A stretch of DNA of 64,000 bases, taken from assembly GCF_000013005.1 (NCBI RefSeq), contig NC_007722.1, forward strand, positions 439,501 to 503,500. Direction: 5' to 3'. This stretch comes from Erythrobacter litoralis HTCC2594. GTDB lineage: Bacteria; Pseudomonadota; Alphaproteobacteria; Sphingomonadales; Sphingomonadaceae. The notes beneath the pieces were generated by a model that had not been told where the DNA came from, ran no database searches, and worked only from the letters and a program-made list of their open reading frames with translations. The stretch's first letter is position 1; every line of letters starts with the position of its first letter. Below, piece by piece: positions 26,014 through 35,264 of this stretch. Made by a program: the position numbers and the translations under genes.

Positions 26014-26919
26014 TCAGTTGCGGCCCTGCGGCCCTTCGAACTGATCGGCAGCCCGCGACGCCAGGTTGCGATGCACGACAGTGGGCGAAAATCCCGCCTC
26101 GCGCAAGGCCTGCGCCATGGTCTCGGCAGTGAACACCGAGCGGTGTCTCCCGCCGGTACAACCGAAGGCGACATGGACATACGCCTTTCCCTGGGCGCGG
26201 TAACGCGGGAGCAGCGCCAGGATCAGGTCGCGCATGCGCTGGAAGATTTCGTCGAAGTCGCCCCGCGCGGTGATATATTCGCCCACGGCGGGGTCGAGCC
26301 CGGTCTGCTCGCGCAGGTTCGCGACCCAGTGCGGGTTGTCGAGGAAGCGCATGTCGAAAACGAGGTCCGCCAGCGGCGGCATCCCGCGCGCGAAGCCGAA
26401 GCTGCTGACCGTGACCGATTGCGATGCCGGATCGTCGTGGTGGAACTGCTCGCGGATCAGCTGCTGCAATTCGTTGGCGGCCAGTTCGCTGGTGTCGATT
26501 ACGGCCTCCGCCCAGCGCCGCAACGGCTCCATAACTTCGCGTTCGGCACGAATACCTTCGAGCGCAGTGCGTCCGCGCGCCATCGGGTGGTGCCGCCGGG
26601 TCTCGTTGAAACGCCGCTCGAGCTCCTCGCTGGTGCAGTCGAGGAAGAGCGTCGTCAGCGTCAGGTCGTCGCGCTGGACCAGCCGCTTGCACAATTCGAT
26701 GATCTCGTTGGGGACGAAGCCACGGGTGCGCGAGTCGAAGCCGACAGCGAGCGGTGCGGGATTGTCGCTCGACAGAACTTCGCCGATCATCGGTTCGAGC
26801 AGCCGGATCGGGAAATTGTCGAGCGTTTCCCAACCCAGGTCCTCCAGCACGCGCAGGCTGGTGGACTTGCCGGCACCCGACATTCCAGTGACTAGCAAGA
26901 CATCGAGGCGACCGGACAT
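26014..26919 (-). CDS. rapZ: RNase adapter / nucleotide-binding protein RapZ
   Basis: 301 residues from the ATG giving MSGRLDVLL. Walker A GMSGAGKS is at 12-19; downstream are VGFDSRTRGFVPN, the RFNETRRHHP segment and the C-terminal AFGCTGGRHRSVFTAE that binds amino-sugar phosphates in RapZ. In gamma-proteobacteria RapZ directs RNase E to the sRNA GlmZ; in alphaproteobacteria the partner is less clear. Placement between hprK and EIIA is the conserved alphaproteobacterial order. Confidence 0.95.
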   Translation of the reverse strand: MSGRLDVLLVTGMSGAGKSTSLRVLEDLGWETLDNFPIRLLEPMIGEVLSSDNPAPLAVGFDSRTRGFVPNEIIELCKRLVQRDDLTLTTLFLDCTSEELERRFNETRRHHPMARGRTALEGIRAEREVMEPLRRWAEAVIDTSELAANELQQLIREQFHHDDPASQSVTVSSFGFARGMPPLADLVFDMRFLDNPHWVANLREQTGLDPAVGEYITARGDFDEIFQRMRDLILALLPRYRAQGKAYVHVAFGCTGGRHRSVFTAETMAQALREAGFSPTVVHRNLASRAADQFEGPQGRN

Positions 26920-26996
26920 GTTCTTCTTCCGACTCGTGTTGAGGCAGCTGCATCTAGGCGCTTTTGCCGCCAGGCGCATAGGGACTTTGTGCCGGG

Positions 26997-27416
26997 TCAG
27001 CCGGCAACGTCGATGCCATGCAATCGCAAGGCATATTCGGCCCGGATCGCGTCGGCGGCATGGGCCGAGGCGAAGGCGATCCGCGGGATGGGCACGCTGC
27101 CCAGTGTCTCGCTCTCCGCCCCCTCGATGTAGCGCGGGGCGTCAGGGTCGAGGCGCAGGAGAAGGGCGACAGGCGCTTCGACACACGGCAGGTGCACGAT
27201 ACCGACATTGCGGATTTCGATCCTGCCGGCGATGTTCGGCGGGGGCGTCGCGAAGAGCCGGGTGCCGCGCCGTTCCAGTCTCACCCCGTCGTCCCCCACG
27301 AGGCTGGCACCGCGATCGATTAGCGCGAGGGCCAGCGAGGTCTTGCCCGCCCCCGGTGGCCCTTCGATAAGGACAGCCCGGCCGCCGATGGCGACGCAGC
27401 TCGCCTGGTAGAGCAT
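26997..27416 (-). CDS. hprK: HPr kinase/phosphorylase, short alphaproteobacterial form
   Basis: 139 residues corresponding to the C-terminal catalytic domain only; the N-terminal domain of Gram-positive HprK is absent, as usual in alphaproteobacteria. Walker A LIEGPPGAGKTSLA lies at 17-30, the catalytic aspartates in LVGDDGVRLE, and the HprK signature in AGRIEIRNVGIV. It would phosphorylate HPr on the serine in GGSILGL. The start shares a base with the chvG stop (TGATG), so the two are translationally linked. Confidence 0.93.
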   Translation of the reverse strand: MLYQASCVAIGGRAVLIEGPPGAGKTSLALALIDRGASLVGDDGVRLERRGTRLFATPPPNIAGRIEIRNVGIVHLPCVEAPVALLLRLDPDAPRYIEGAESETLGSVPIPRIAFASAHAADAIRAEYALRLHGIDVAG

Positions 27417-29005
27417 CAGGGCGCACCGGTTGAACTGGTCCGCGCTTCGGGCAGCGACAGCGTGAGGCAGGCGCCCTGTTGCCCGTCGGGCCGATCGTCT
27501 GCGAGCAGGGAGCCGCCGTGCGCTTCGGCGATGGTCCGCGCAATGGCGAGGCCCAGCCCGCTGTGGTTGCCGAAGTCCTCGGCCTCGGGCCGGACGGAAT
27601 GAAAGCGGTCGAAGATCTTCCCGCGCTCCGCTTCCGGTATGCCGGGGCCATGGTCGCAGATCGACAGGCTGACGCAGCCGTCCTGCACACTCATGCCGAT
27701 CTGGATCGTCCCATCCTCCGGAGAGAACGAGACCGCATTATCGAGCAGATTGTCGATCACGCGCTCGAGGCGCACCGGCACGCCCATCACGCGGGCCGCG
27801 CGGGCCGGCGGGTCGAAGTTGATCGTGCGCCCGGCGTTCAGGGCGCGGCTTTCCCGGCTCGCGAGGATATTGCCGACCAGCGCGGCCATATCCACCCGCT
27901 CGAAGGTTGCGCGCGAAATTTCCGCATCGACCCGGCTGGCGTCGGATATCTCCGTCACCAGGCGATCGATCCGGCGCACGTCATGCGTCGCGATGTCAAG
28001 CAATTGCGAGCGCAGCTCCGGGTCCTCGACCTTTGACAATGACTCGGTCGCACTGCGCAGGCTGGCCAGCGGGTTCTTGATCTCGTGCGCGACATCGGCG
28101 GCGAAATGTTCGACCGCATCGATGCGCTGGCGCAGTGCGTCGGTCATATCCGAGATGGCCCGCGCAAGCATGCCGATCTCGTCGCGACGGTGCGGCAGGC
28201 GCGGCACTTCCACATCGCGCTCGCGCCCGAGCCGGACGCGCTGGGCCGATTGCGAGAGGATTTGCAGCGGTTTGACGATGGTCCGCGCGAGGAACAGCGA
28301 CAGCAGCGTCGATGCAAGGAGGGCGAAGCCGACGCCGATCAGCAGCGAGGTACGTGCCGAGCGCACCGCCTCGGTAATGTCTACCGCATTGCGCGTGGTC
28401 AGTAGCGTCGCCCCGTTGAGCCCGACCGGCGCTGCGGCGGTGATCACCGGAGTGCCATCGACCCAGTCATAGAGCGTGATCTGGCTGAGGCCCTGTTCGC
28501 GTGCGCGGACGACTTCGGGCCAGGCATCGGCCCGCTGCGATTCGGGCTCGATATAGTCGGTGACCGGTTCGGCGCTGACAATCGTGTCGATGGCCCGGTC
28601 GATCCAGCGCGCAAATCGCTGTTCCCACGTGTCGTCGGAAATATCATCGAACGCGAAGCCCGGTTCGTCGAGCGCGAAGCTGTCAGCCCACAATTGCCCC
28701 TCGGCATCGAACATCCGCAGCCGCATGCGCTGCTCCTTGCCGATCTGGACCAGCAGGGCCTCCTGCCGCTCGCGCGTTGCGCCGGCGAGTGCTTCGGCGG
28801 TGATCTGCGCTTCGATGCGGGCAAGCTTGTAGCGCTCGTCGAGCAATTGCGCACGGTAGCTGTCGAGATAGAAAATGCCGCCACCGAGCACCGCGAGCGG
28901 CAGGATATTGACCAGCAGGATGCGGGCGGTCAGCGATATCCGGTCGAGCACGCTCATGCGCTCGAGAGGGCGGACGATGTCGGTGGCGAAGCGCCGTTCA
29001 GCCAT
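27416..29005 (-). CDS. chvG: Sensor histidine kinase, ChvG/ExoS-like
   Basis: 529 residues from the ATG giving MAERRFA. Two membrane helices (about 28-47 and 236-258) bracket a periplasmic sensor domain. HAMP follows, then the phosphoacceptor motif [15 protein letters not shown], an N-box [19 protein letters not shown], and G-boxes [10 protein letters not shown] and [16 protein letters not shown]. ChvG with ChvI responds to acid and envelope stress and controls exopolysaccharide and metabolism in rhizobia; here the signal is unknown. The start lies inside the end of chvI (8-base overlap). Confidence 0.92.
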   Translation of the reverse strand: MAERRFATDIVRPLERMSVLDRISLTARILLVNILPLAVLGGGIFYLDSYRAQLLDERYKLARIEAQITAEALAGATRERQEALLVQIGKEQRMRLRMFDAEGQLWADSFALDEPGFAFDDISDDTWEQRFARWIDRAIDTIVSAEPVTDYIEPESQRADAWPEVVRAREQGLSQITLYDWVDGTPVITAAAPVGLNGATLLTTRNAVDITEAVRSARTSLLIGVGFALLASTLLSLFLARTIVKPLQILSQSAQRVRLGRERDVEVPRLPHRRDEIGMLARAISDMTDALRQRIDAVEHFAADVAHEIKNPLASLRSATESLSKVEDPELRSQLLDIATHDVRRIDRLVTEISDASRVDAEISRATFERVDMAALVGNILASRESRALNAGRTINFDPPARAARVMGVPVRLERVIDNLLDNAVSFSPEDGTIQIGMSVQDGCVSLSICDHGPGIPEAERGKIFDRFHSVRPEAEDFGNHSGLGLAIARTIAEAHGGSLLADDRPDGQQGACLTLSLPEARTSSTGAP

Positions 29006-29753
29006 CTGAGAAACTGTATCCCGCGCCGTAAAGCGTTTCGATCGCCCCGAACTCCCTGTCGACGCTGCGGAACTTGCGCCGCATGCGCTTGATGTGGCTG
29101 TCGACCGTGCGATCGTCGACATAGACCTCGTCAGGGTAGGCCGCGTCCATCAACTGGTTGCGGCTCTTGATAACGCCGGGACGTGCCGCCAGCGCCTCCA
29201 GAATCAGGAATTCCGTGACCGTCAGCGAGACGGGTTTGCCATCCCACGTGACCTGGTGGCGGGCCGGGTCGACCGTTAGCCGCCCGCGCGCGTAGGTTTC
29301 GCCGACTTCGCTTTCGCCGGGTGCAGTGCCGACGCTTTCGCCCTCTTCCAGCCCGCTGCGGCGCAGGATCGCGCGGATGCGGGCAAGCAGCAGTCGGAGG
29401 CTGAAGGGCTTCGAGATATAATCGTCGGCGCCCATTTCGAGCCCGGCTTCCTCGTCCCGCTCGTCGTCCTTGCTGGTGAGGAAGATGACCGGCAGTTCGG
29501 AATGCTCGCGCAGGCGGCGCAGCAATTCCATTCCGTCCATGCGCGGCATCTTGATATCGAAGACACCGAGGTCGGGCGGGTTCTCCAGCAGCGCCTTCAG
29601 CGCTGTATCGCCTTCGGAATAGACGCGCGTGTCGTAGCCCTCGGATTGCAGCGCGATGGACACGGTGGTGAGAATATTGCGATCGTCATCGACCAGCGCA
29701 ATGATGCGCCGCTTGGTCGCAGTGTCCACCGATGCCTCTGCCTGTTCCGCCAT
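28998..29753 (-). CDS. chvI: Response regulator, ChvI-like (OmpR/PhoB family)
   Basis: 251 residues. The receiver domain has the acidic pair in ALVDDDRN (21-25), phosphoacceptor D66 in [12 protein letters not shown] and the lysine in YISKPFSLR. The C-terminal winged helix contains [17 protein letters not shown] and [16 protein letters not shown]. An insert between domains ([16 protein letters not shown]) is typical of ChvI. It is the first gene of the chvI-chvG-hprK-rapZ-EIIA-ptsH run and is divergent from pckA. Confidence 0.94.
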   Translation of the reverse strand: MAEQAEASVDTATKRRIIALVDDDRNILTTVSIALQSEGYDTRVYSEGDTALKALLENPPDLGVFDIKMPRMDGMELLRRLREHSELPVIFLTSKDDERDEEAGLEMGADDYISKPFSLRLLLARIRAILRRSGLEEGESVGTAPGESEVGETYARGRLTVDPARHQVTWDGKPVSLTVTEFLILEALAARPGVIKSRNQLMDAAYPDEVYVDDRTVDSHIKRMRRKFRSVDREFGAIETLYGAGYSFSDG

Positions 29754-29868
29754 ACCGTATCTCCGCCAGTCAGCGCCTGTTGCCGGTCTGACTAGCGCGC
29801 GGGATGTGGAGAGACAACATGTCCTCGCAGGCTTGCCTTGCGTTGTCGCAACGCCCTGTGGGAAGGTT

Positions 29869-29926
29869 TGACGGAATCGGGCGGTTTGTATATGCGCGGT
29901 TTAGCAGACCATGCATAGGTATGCAC
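29869..29926 (+). promoter_or_regulatory. Candidate pckA promoter and operator
   Basis: TTGACG at 29869-29874 with TATATG/TATGCG at 29890-29897 (15-17 base spacing) is a possible promoter. A perfect inverted repeat TGCATA-GG-TATGCA at 29913-29926 lies about 20 bases downstream and 60 bases before the GTG start, where a bound repressor could block initiation or early elongation. Both calls are by eye. Confidence 0.4.
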
Positions 29927-29986
29927 CGAGGCTCCCGGCCTCGCACGAGACCCCCACGTCTTACGGTTTATCAGGAGCTTACGAGC

Positions 29987-31603
29987 GTGACCGCTTTGTC
30001 TACCAGTCTTGCCGATCAGGGCATTTCGACCAATGCCACGATCCATCCCAACCTCGGCACCGCGCAGCTCGTCGAGCATGCCATCGACAACGGCGAAGGC
30101 CGCCTGTCGAAATATGGCAGCCTGGTGGTGGAAACGGGCAAGCACACCGGCCGCAGCGCGAAAGACAAGTTCATTGTCCGCGATAGCGAAACCGAAGATA
30201 CCGTGTGGTGGGACAACAATGCTTCGATCGATCCAGAGCATTTCGCCGCGCTGAAGGAAGATTTCCTCAAGGCCGTGGCCGAAAAGGACACGCTCTACGT
30301 CGCCGACCTGTTCGGCGGTTCGCAGCCCGAGCACCGCGTGAAGGTGCGCGTGATCAACGAATTCGCATGGCACAATCTGTTTATCCGCACGCTATTGTGC
30401 CGCCCGATGGCAAGCGAGCTGGACGGGTTCGCGCCGGAATACACCATCATCGACCTGCCGAGCTTCCAGGCCGATCCGGAGCGCCACGGTACGCGCAGCG
30501 AGACCGTGATCGCCGTCAATCTCAGCGAGAAGCTGATCCTGATCGGCGGCACCAAATATGCCGGCGAGATGAAGAAAAGCGTCTTCGGCATTCTCAATTA
30601 CCTGCTGCCGGCCAAGGGCGTGATGCCGATGCATTGCAGCGCGAATATCGGCCCCGATGGCAAAACAGCGGTTTTCTTCGGTCTTTCCGGCACCGGCAAG
30701 ACCACGCTTTCCGCCGATGCCAGCCGCACGCTGATCGGCGACGACGAGCACGGCTGGTCTGATACGGCGGTCTTCAATTTCGAAGGCGGCTGCTACGCCA
30801 AGATGATCCGCCTCAGCGAAGAGGCCGAGCCGGAAATCTACGCCACCACGCGCATGTTCGGCACGGTGCTGGAAAACGTTGTGATGGACGAGGAAACCCG
30901 CGAGCTCGATTTCGACGACAATACGCTCGCCGAAAACACCCGCGGCGCCTATCCGATCGACTATATCCCGAACACCAGCGAGGAAAACCTCGGCCCGGTG
31001 CCGAGCAATGTCGTGATGCTGACCGCCGATGCCTTCGGCGTGTTGCCTCCGATCGCTCGGCTGACGCCCGACCAGGCGATGTATCACTTCCTTTCCGGCT
31101 ACACCGCCAAGGTCGCCGGGACCGAGATCGGCGTGACCGAGCCGGAAGCCACCTTCAGCACCTGCTTCGGCGCACCGTTCATGCCGCGCCATCCGAGCGT
31201 TTACGGTAACCTCCTGAAAGAACGCATCGCCAAGGGCGGGGTGCAGTGCTGGCTGCTCAACACCGGCTGGACCGGCGGCAAGTACGGCGTTGGCAACCGC
31301 ATGCCGATCAAGGCCACCCGCGCGCTGCTCAATGCCGCGCTCGATGGCAAGATGGACGATGTCGAGTTCCGCAAGGACCCGAACTTCGGCTTCGACGTGC
31401 CGGTCAGCGTTCCGGCGCTTGCAGAAGCCGGCATCGACCAGACGATCCTCGATCCGCGCAGCACCTGGGCGGACAAGGAAGAATACGACGCGACTGCGCA
31501 GAAGCTGGTGCAGCTGTTCGTCGACAATTTCGAGCCGTTCGCGGCGCATGTCGATGAAGGCGTCCGGCAGGCGGCGCCGAGCAGCGAGCCGCAGGCCGCC
31601 TAG
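29987..31603 (+). CDS. pckA: Phosphoenolpyruvate carboxykinase (ATP)
   Basis: 538 residues from the GTG at 29987, chosen because AGGAG lies nine bases before it and homologues begin close to this point; a longer open frame upstream looks non-coding. The P-loop [12 protein letters not shown] is at 231-242, the oxaloacetate-site arginine in [10 protein letters not shown], and the metal-site HCSAN at 216-220. The enzyme turns oxaloacetate and ATP into PEP, the entry to gluconeogenesis. It is divergent from chvI; control of pckA by ChvI is known in rhizobia, so a regulatory link is plausible here. Confidence 0.97.
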   Translation: MTALSTSLADQGISTNATIHPNLGTAQLVEHAIDNGEGRLSKYGSLVVETGKHTGRSAKDKFIVRDSETEDTVWWDNNASIDPEHFAALKEDFLKAVAEKDTLYVADLFGGSQPEHRVKVRVINEFAWHNLFIRTLLCRPMASELDGFAPEYTIIDLPSFQADPERHGTRSETVIAVNLSEKLILIGGTKYAGEMKKSVFGILNYLLPAKGVMPMHCSANIGPDGKTAVFFGLSGTGKTTLSADASRTLIGDDEHGWSDTAVFNFEGGCYAKMIRLSEEAEPEIYATTRMFGTVLENVVMDEETRELDFDDNTLAENTRGAYPIDYIPNTSEENLGPVPSNVVMLTADAFGVLPPIARLTPDQAMYHFLSGYTAKVAGTEIGVTEPEATFSTCFGAPFMPRHPSVYGNLLKERIAKGGVQCWLLNTGWTGGKYGVGNRMPIKATRALLNAALDGKMDDVEFRKDPNFGFDVPVSVPALAEAGIDQTILDPRSTWADKEEYDATAQKLVQLFVDNFEPFAAHVDEGVRQAAPSSEPQAA

Positions 31604-31630
31604 AGCCGCGCTTTCCCAGTTGGAGAGGAG

Positions 31631-31669
31631 GGCCCCGCACTGCGATCATATGCGGGCGGGGCCTTTTTT
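31631..31669 (+). terminator. Rho-independent terminator after pckA
   Basis: GGCCCCGC (31631-31638) pairs with GCGGGGCC (31656-31663) and is followed by TTTTTT. An alternative inner stem CCGCA/TGCGG can form in the loop. It lies 27 bases after the pckA stop. Confidence 0.9.
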
Positions 31670-31797
31670 CGCAGGTGGAGCGTTCGGTGGCCGAAGCGGT
31701 CGCTATCTGCGGTCAACCGATTAACCCATTGAAACTTTATAGCCTTCGGCACGTTGATGAGGTTGACCCGATAAAAAAACAAACCGGAGTTTTATCA

Positions 31798-32016
31798 ATG
31801 AAAATAAAGAACGCATTTCTGTCGCTCGGAGCTGTCGCTCTGGCCGCAAGCCCCGTCGTCGCGCAAACCCTGCCGACAAGCGCCCCCATCGAAGGCGAGA
31901 GCGAAGTCGGCGGCTCGGGTGCCGGCATTGCTATCGGTTTCGGCCTCGCATTGCTGGTGGCCACTTTCTTCATCTCCGAGAGCATGGACAATGATGACGA
32001 TCCGGTCAGCCCCTGA
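31798..32016 (+). CDS. Small secreted/membrane protein with DDPVSP tail
   Basis: 72 residues. A signal peptide (MKIKNAFLSLGAVALAASPVVAQ) is followed by a Gly/Ser-rich linker, a hydrophobic helix (GIAIGFGLALLVATFFI) and an acidic tail ending DNDDDPVSP. Proteins of this plan, with a short acidic tail ending in D/E-P-V-S-P, are frequent and functionally unassigned in sphingomonads, as far as I know. If the signal is cleaved, the protein would remain as a single-span membrane protein. CGGAG lies about ten bases before the ATG. A terminator follows, so it is a monocistronic unit. Confidence 0.75.
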   Translation: MKIKNAFLSLGAVALAASPVVAQTLPTSAPIEGESEVGGSGAGIAIGFGLALLVATFFISESMDNDDDPVSP

Positions 32017-32050
32017 CCAGAAGCTCTGATCGGCATTCCTGATCGGCTTG

Positions 32051-32072
32051 GCCCCGCTCGAAAGAGCGGGGC
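32051..32072 (+). terminator. Hairpin terminator
   Basis: GCCCCGCTC-GAAA-GAGCGGGGC is a nine-base-pair stem closed by a stable GAAA tetraloop, 35 bases after the small secreted protein gene. The tail is only moderately T-rich (TTCGCATTT). Confidence 0.75.
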
Positions 32073-32139
32073 TTCGCATTTCTGGCAAAGTGATTTACCG
32101 TCAGCCCCTTGATCCACCTTCAGGAAGGGACGCGCAAAT

Positions 32140-32499
32140 ATGGGATTGTTCAACTCCATTCTCGGTCAGGCCAGCGACTATGCCGACGTCGCCAATATGG
32201 CGGAAAAACTCGGCATCGATCCTGAGGTCGCGGAAAAGGCGATCGCTGCGCTTGGCCAGTCCCACGGCGAACCAGGCGATACGGTCGAAGGGGCGGCGGC
32301 AAAGACCGGGCTCGATACCGGGGTGCTCAGCCGGATCGTCGATCAGATCGGCGGCGAGGGATCGCTCGGCCAGTATGCCGACGAGTTGAAAAAGAATCCG
32401 CAGGCAGCCGGCATTCTCGACATGCTCGACCGCGACGGTGACGGCAATCCGCTCAACGATGTGTTGGGAATGGCCAAGGGCTTGTTCGGCAAGAAGTAG
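32140..32499 (+). CDS. Small acidic hypothetical protein related to DUF937 proteins
   Basis: 119 residues, no signal peptide. The N-terminal NMAEKLGIDPEVAEKAIAAL is strikingly like SMAQELGVDEGVARTAAGAL in the DUF937 protein 2.6 kb away, so the two probably share a helical domain. A second part, TGLDTGVLSRIVDQIGGEG, repeats the same helical theme, and the C-terminus has DRDGDGNPLNDVLGMAKGLFG, which contains a calcium-loop-like DxDGDGN. Function is not known. GGAAGGG provides a ribosome binding site. Confidence 0.75.
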   Translation: MGLFNSILGQASDYADVANMAEKLGIDPEVAEKAIAALGQSHGEPGDTVEGAAAKTGLDTGVLSRIVDQIGGEGSLGQYADELKKNPQAAGILDMLDRDGDGNPLNDVLGMAKGLFGKK

Positions 32500-32520
32500 C
32501 CTGACCCGCGCGGGAGGCTA

Positions 32521-34146
32521 TCATGCCACTTCGCGTTCCTGTGCGTCGATGTAGCTCCACAGCTCGGACACTACGACCGATCCCTCGCCGACGGCGCTGG
32601 CGACGCGCTTGACCGAGTCTGCGCGGACGTCCCCGACCGCGTAGATGCCGTCGCAGGATGTCTCGAACGGCGAGCGCTTTCCAACCGAACTTCCCGTGCA
32701 CACGAAGCCCTTGTCGTCGGTTTCGACGAGGTTGCTGAGCCAGCCGGTATTGGGCGCCGCGCCAATCATTATGAACAGCGCGCGGGTGTCGATCCTGCGC
32801 TCTTTGCCCCCGCTTTCAAACGACACTGCTTTGAGGTGTCCTTCGCCATGCAGTGCGGTGACTTGCGTGTTGTAGTGGATGGTCACCCGCTCGTCTGCCT
32901 CGAGCCGCTGGGTAAGATAGCTCGACATGGACTCTGCGAGCGAATCGCCGCGCACGACCAGATGAACGTGGCCCGCCGTGCGACTGAGGTACATTGCCGC
33001 CTGTCCAGCAGAATTGCCGCCGCCGATCACTACCGCCTCGGTATTGTTGCAGAAGCGCGCTTCCATGTCTGTGGCGGCGTAGAACACACCGGCTCCTTCG
33101 AATTCCTCCAGCCGTTCCAGCGGCAGGCGGCGATACTGCACGCCGGTGCTGACCAACACGACCTTGGCGCAGACCTCGTCGCCATCGTCGAGTGTCGCAC
33201 AAAACAGGCCGTCGTCCCGCCGTTCGAGATGCTCCACCCGGCGCGGCATGGCGAAACGCGTGCCGAACTTCAGCGCCTGGATTTGCCCGCGATAGACGAG
33301 GTCGGTGCCGCTGATCCCGGTCGGAAACCCCATGTAGTTCTCGATCCGGCTGCTCGTGCCGGCCTGCCCCCCGATGGCGGTATCTTCCACCACCAGCGCA
33401 CAAAGACCTTCGGCGCCGGTATAGACCGCGGCCGCCACGCCCGCCGGCCCGCCGCCGACGATCAGCACGTCGAACACGCGCTGGCTGCAGATGTCGAGGT
33501 CGAGATTGAGGTGCTGCGCCACCTTGCGCGGGGTCGGATCTTCCAGCACTTCGTCTTTGTCGACGATCACCGAGGGCGAATGGTCGGTAAGCGTGCAGAC
33601 CTCGACCGTTTCCTTGTCCGATCCGTCGAGATCGTAGCTCTGGAAGGGGATCCGGTTGCGCGCGAGGAAGCGTTCGACGCGCTGCACGGCTGGATCGCGA
33701 TCGGCCCCGATCACTTTGATGGAGCTGCTCTTGAGCTCGAACTGTTTGCGGCGGCGCGCTGCGAAGACGGTAATAATGTGGTCGGAGAGTTCGGGTACCC
33801 GGCTCATCAGGTCGAGCATGGCCTCGCGCGGGGCTTCGATGGTCTTCGTCGGCTTAGCCGCGCGCATCGGCAGGAACCATGTGCCGCGATTGAGGAAACC
33901 GATTTCGCCCACGAACTGGGTCGGACCGACCGATGCGTCCATGAGCCGTTCTCGCGTATACGGATCGACCACCTCTATCTCGCCTTCGAGGCAGTAGATG
34001 AAGGTATCCATCGGCTCGCCGACCTCGCTGACCATCTCGCCCGGCTCGTAGCTGCGCTCGACGGAAATCTTGCGGATTGCGGCAACATGATCGTCAGCCA
34101 GCGGCACCCGCTTCATGGTTTCGAGTTCGTCGCCGAAATTTTCCAT
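32521..34146 (-). CDS. Cyclic-nucleotide-binding domain / thioredoxin-reductase-like FAD protein lacking CxxC
   Basis: 541 residues in three parts. Residues 15-135 are a cNMP-binding barrel (EPGEMVSEVGEPMDTFIYCLEGEIEVV, given here as a region at 35-60). Residues 143-215 look like a glutaredoxin-like domain without its own CxxC (VERFLARNRIPFQSYDLD). Residues 224-541 match thioredoxin reductase: FAD loop VLIVGGGPAGVAAA, IGGQAG, NADPH loop VVIGGGNSAGQAAMYL, and the FAD-contact YAVGDVRADSVKR. The redox pair, CATC in thioredoxin reductases, reads AATD at 357-360. So it can probably bind FAD and NADPH but cannot do classical disulfide exchange at that site. Confidence 0.88.
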   Translation of the reverse strand: MENFGDELETMKRVPLADDHVAAIRKISVERSYEPGEMVSEVGEPMDTFIYCLEGEIEVVDPYTRERLMDASVGPTQFVGEIGFLNRGTWFLPMRAAKPTKTIEAPREAMLDLMSRVPELSDHIITVFAARRRKQFELKSSSIKVIGADRDPAVQRVERFLARNRIPFQSYDLDGSDKETVEVCTLTDHSPSVIVDKDEVLEDPTPRKVAQHLNLDLDICSQRVFDVLIVGGGPAGVAAAVYTGAEGLCALVVEDTAIGGQAGTSSRIENYMGFPTGISGTDLVYRGQIQALKFGTRFAMPRRVEHLERRDDGLFCATLDDGDEVCAKVVLVSTGVQYRRLPLERLEEFEGAGVFYAATDMEARFCNNTEAVVIGGGNSAGQAAMYLSRTAGHVHLVVRGDSLAESMSSYLTQRLEADERVTIHYNTQVTALHGEGHLKAVSFESGGKERRIDTRALFIMIGAAPNTGWLSNLVETDDKGFVCTGSSVGKRSPFETSCDGIYAVGDVRADSVKRVASAVGEGSVVVSELWSYIDAQEREVA

Positions 34147-34214
34147 GGTCGTCCTTTGACACTGGTGCGTGGTCTTCGCGATATCCGACCCAGATAGGGT
34201 CGGGGGCGAGTCAC

Positions 34215-34247
34215 AAAAAGGGGCGACCGAAGCCGCCCCTCTTTTTC
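34215..34247 (-). terminator. Terminator after DUF3597 gene
   Basis: AGGGGCG (34219-34225) pairs with CGCCCCT (34234-34240) with A- and T-runs on both sides, so it reads as a terminator in either direction. It follows the minus-strand DUF3597 gene by about 20 bases. Confidence 0.85.
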
Positions 34248-34267
34248 GACTGTTGTTTGGTCCGTTG

Positions 34268-34648
34268 CTAGTTCAGCATCTCCGGCGGGACTTTGCCGCC
34301 GTTCTTGGCGATTTCCGCCATGGTCGCACGGTGCAACCAGATATTGTCCTCGGCGCTACCGGAATAGTCCGTGCGACCGAGCTCCTGCGCCAGCTCCTTG
34401 CGATTCTCGTAGCTGGGGTCGAGGTCGAGCAGCTTGAACAGGTCGACGATCGAGGTCTTCCAGTTGAGCCTGTCCGCGCCCGGCTTCGCCGAGAGCCTTG
34501 CGACGACGTCGATCGCATTCATGGCCTTGGCTTGCGGGGTCGGCGAGGCGGCAGGTGTCGGCACGGGGCGAGGCTGCGGCGGGGGTGCCTTCTTCTCGTC
34601 TTCATCGTCACCGAAGATCGCATTCTTGATGCTTGAAAAAATTCCCAT
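34268..34648 (-). CDS. DUF3597 domain protein
   Basis: 126 residues. The N-terminus MGIFSSIKNAIFGDD is followed by a Pro/Ala linker (20-42), then the DUF3597 domain: IDVVARLSAKPGADRLNWKTS, SIVDLFKLLDLDPSYENRKELA and NIWLHRATMAEIAKNGGKVP. This domain is found in stress-related and LysM-linked small proteins but has no established activity. It is divergent from the DUF937 gene, with 109 bases of shared upstream space. Confidence 0.85.
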   Translation of the reverse strand: MGIFSSIKNAIFGDDEDEKKAPPPQPRPVPTPAASPTPQAKAMNAIDVVARLSAKPGADRLNWKTSIVDLFKLLDLDPSYENRKELAQELGRTDYSGSAEDNIWLHRATMAEIAKNGGKVPPEMLN

Positions 34649-34757
34649 GTCCGTGTCCTTCCTCGCTGGTTCGCGCGGGCCTGCGCGCACGCCATTTTTT
34701 GGCGTGTGGTGAATTGACTGATAAGGACCGGCGAAGTTCCAACACGGGAGACGTAGC

Positions 34758-35264
34758 ATGAATCTGGGTCGGATGCTGAACGAGAGCGGCGCCATCGCGA
34801 GTATGGCGCAGGAGCTGGGCGTCGACGAGGGCGTGGCCAGAACGGCGGCGGGCGCTTTGCTCCCGGCAATCGTGGCGGGTATGGGGCGCAGCGCCACAGG
34901 CGGAGGCGGTGGCGACGCGCTCGGCGGCTTGGGCGGTCTCGCCGGAGCCATCCTTGGCGGGGGTGGCGGCGGGCTGCTTGAAAGCGTGCTCGCGCCAAAG
35001 CCAACCCCGACCCGGCAGGGCAACGATATTCTCGGCACGATCTTCGGCAGCAAGGATGTCAGTCGTTCGGTCGCCGGCGAAGTGGCCGGGATCACCGGGC
35101 TGGACGAGGGTCTGCTCAAGAAGATGCTGCCGCTGCTGGCGATGGCCGTGGCGGGCTATCTCGCCAAAGGCGGCTCGCAAGCTGTCGGTTCGGGTGTGGG
35201 CGGAGGCGGAAGCCCGCTCGGCGGGATTCTCGGCGCAATCGTTGGCGGGCTCTCGGGCCGCTGA
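34758..35264 (+). CDS. DUF937 domain protein
   Basis: 168 residues, rich in Ala and Gly. The DUF937 pattern includes SMAQELGVDEGVARTAAGALL at 16-36, a glycine-rich middle, and a second helical part with SVAGEVAGITGLDEGLLKKM and LLAMAVAGYLAK, ending in glycine repeats. No signal peptide. Function is unknown; hydrophobic helices suggest oligomer or membrane association. The stop abuts the convergent DUF885 stop in a TGATCA. Confidence 0.85.
   Translation: MNLGRMLNESGAIASMAQELGVDEGVARTAAGALLPAIVAGMGRSATGGGGGDALGGLGGLAGAILGGGGGGLLESVLAPKPTPTRQGNDILGTIFGSKDVSRSVAGEVAGITGLDEGLLKKMLPLLAMAVAGYLAKGGSQAVGSGVGGGGSPLGGILGAIVGGLSGR

Noticed and set aside
31720..31730. TTAACCCAT as CtrA site near the small secreted gene
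   Set aside because: It has an extra C relative to TTAACCAT and no second half-site.
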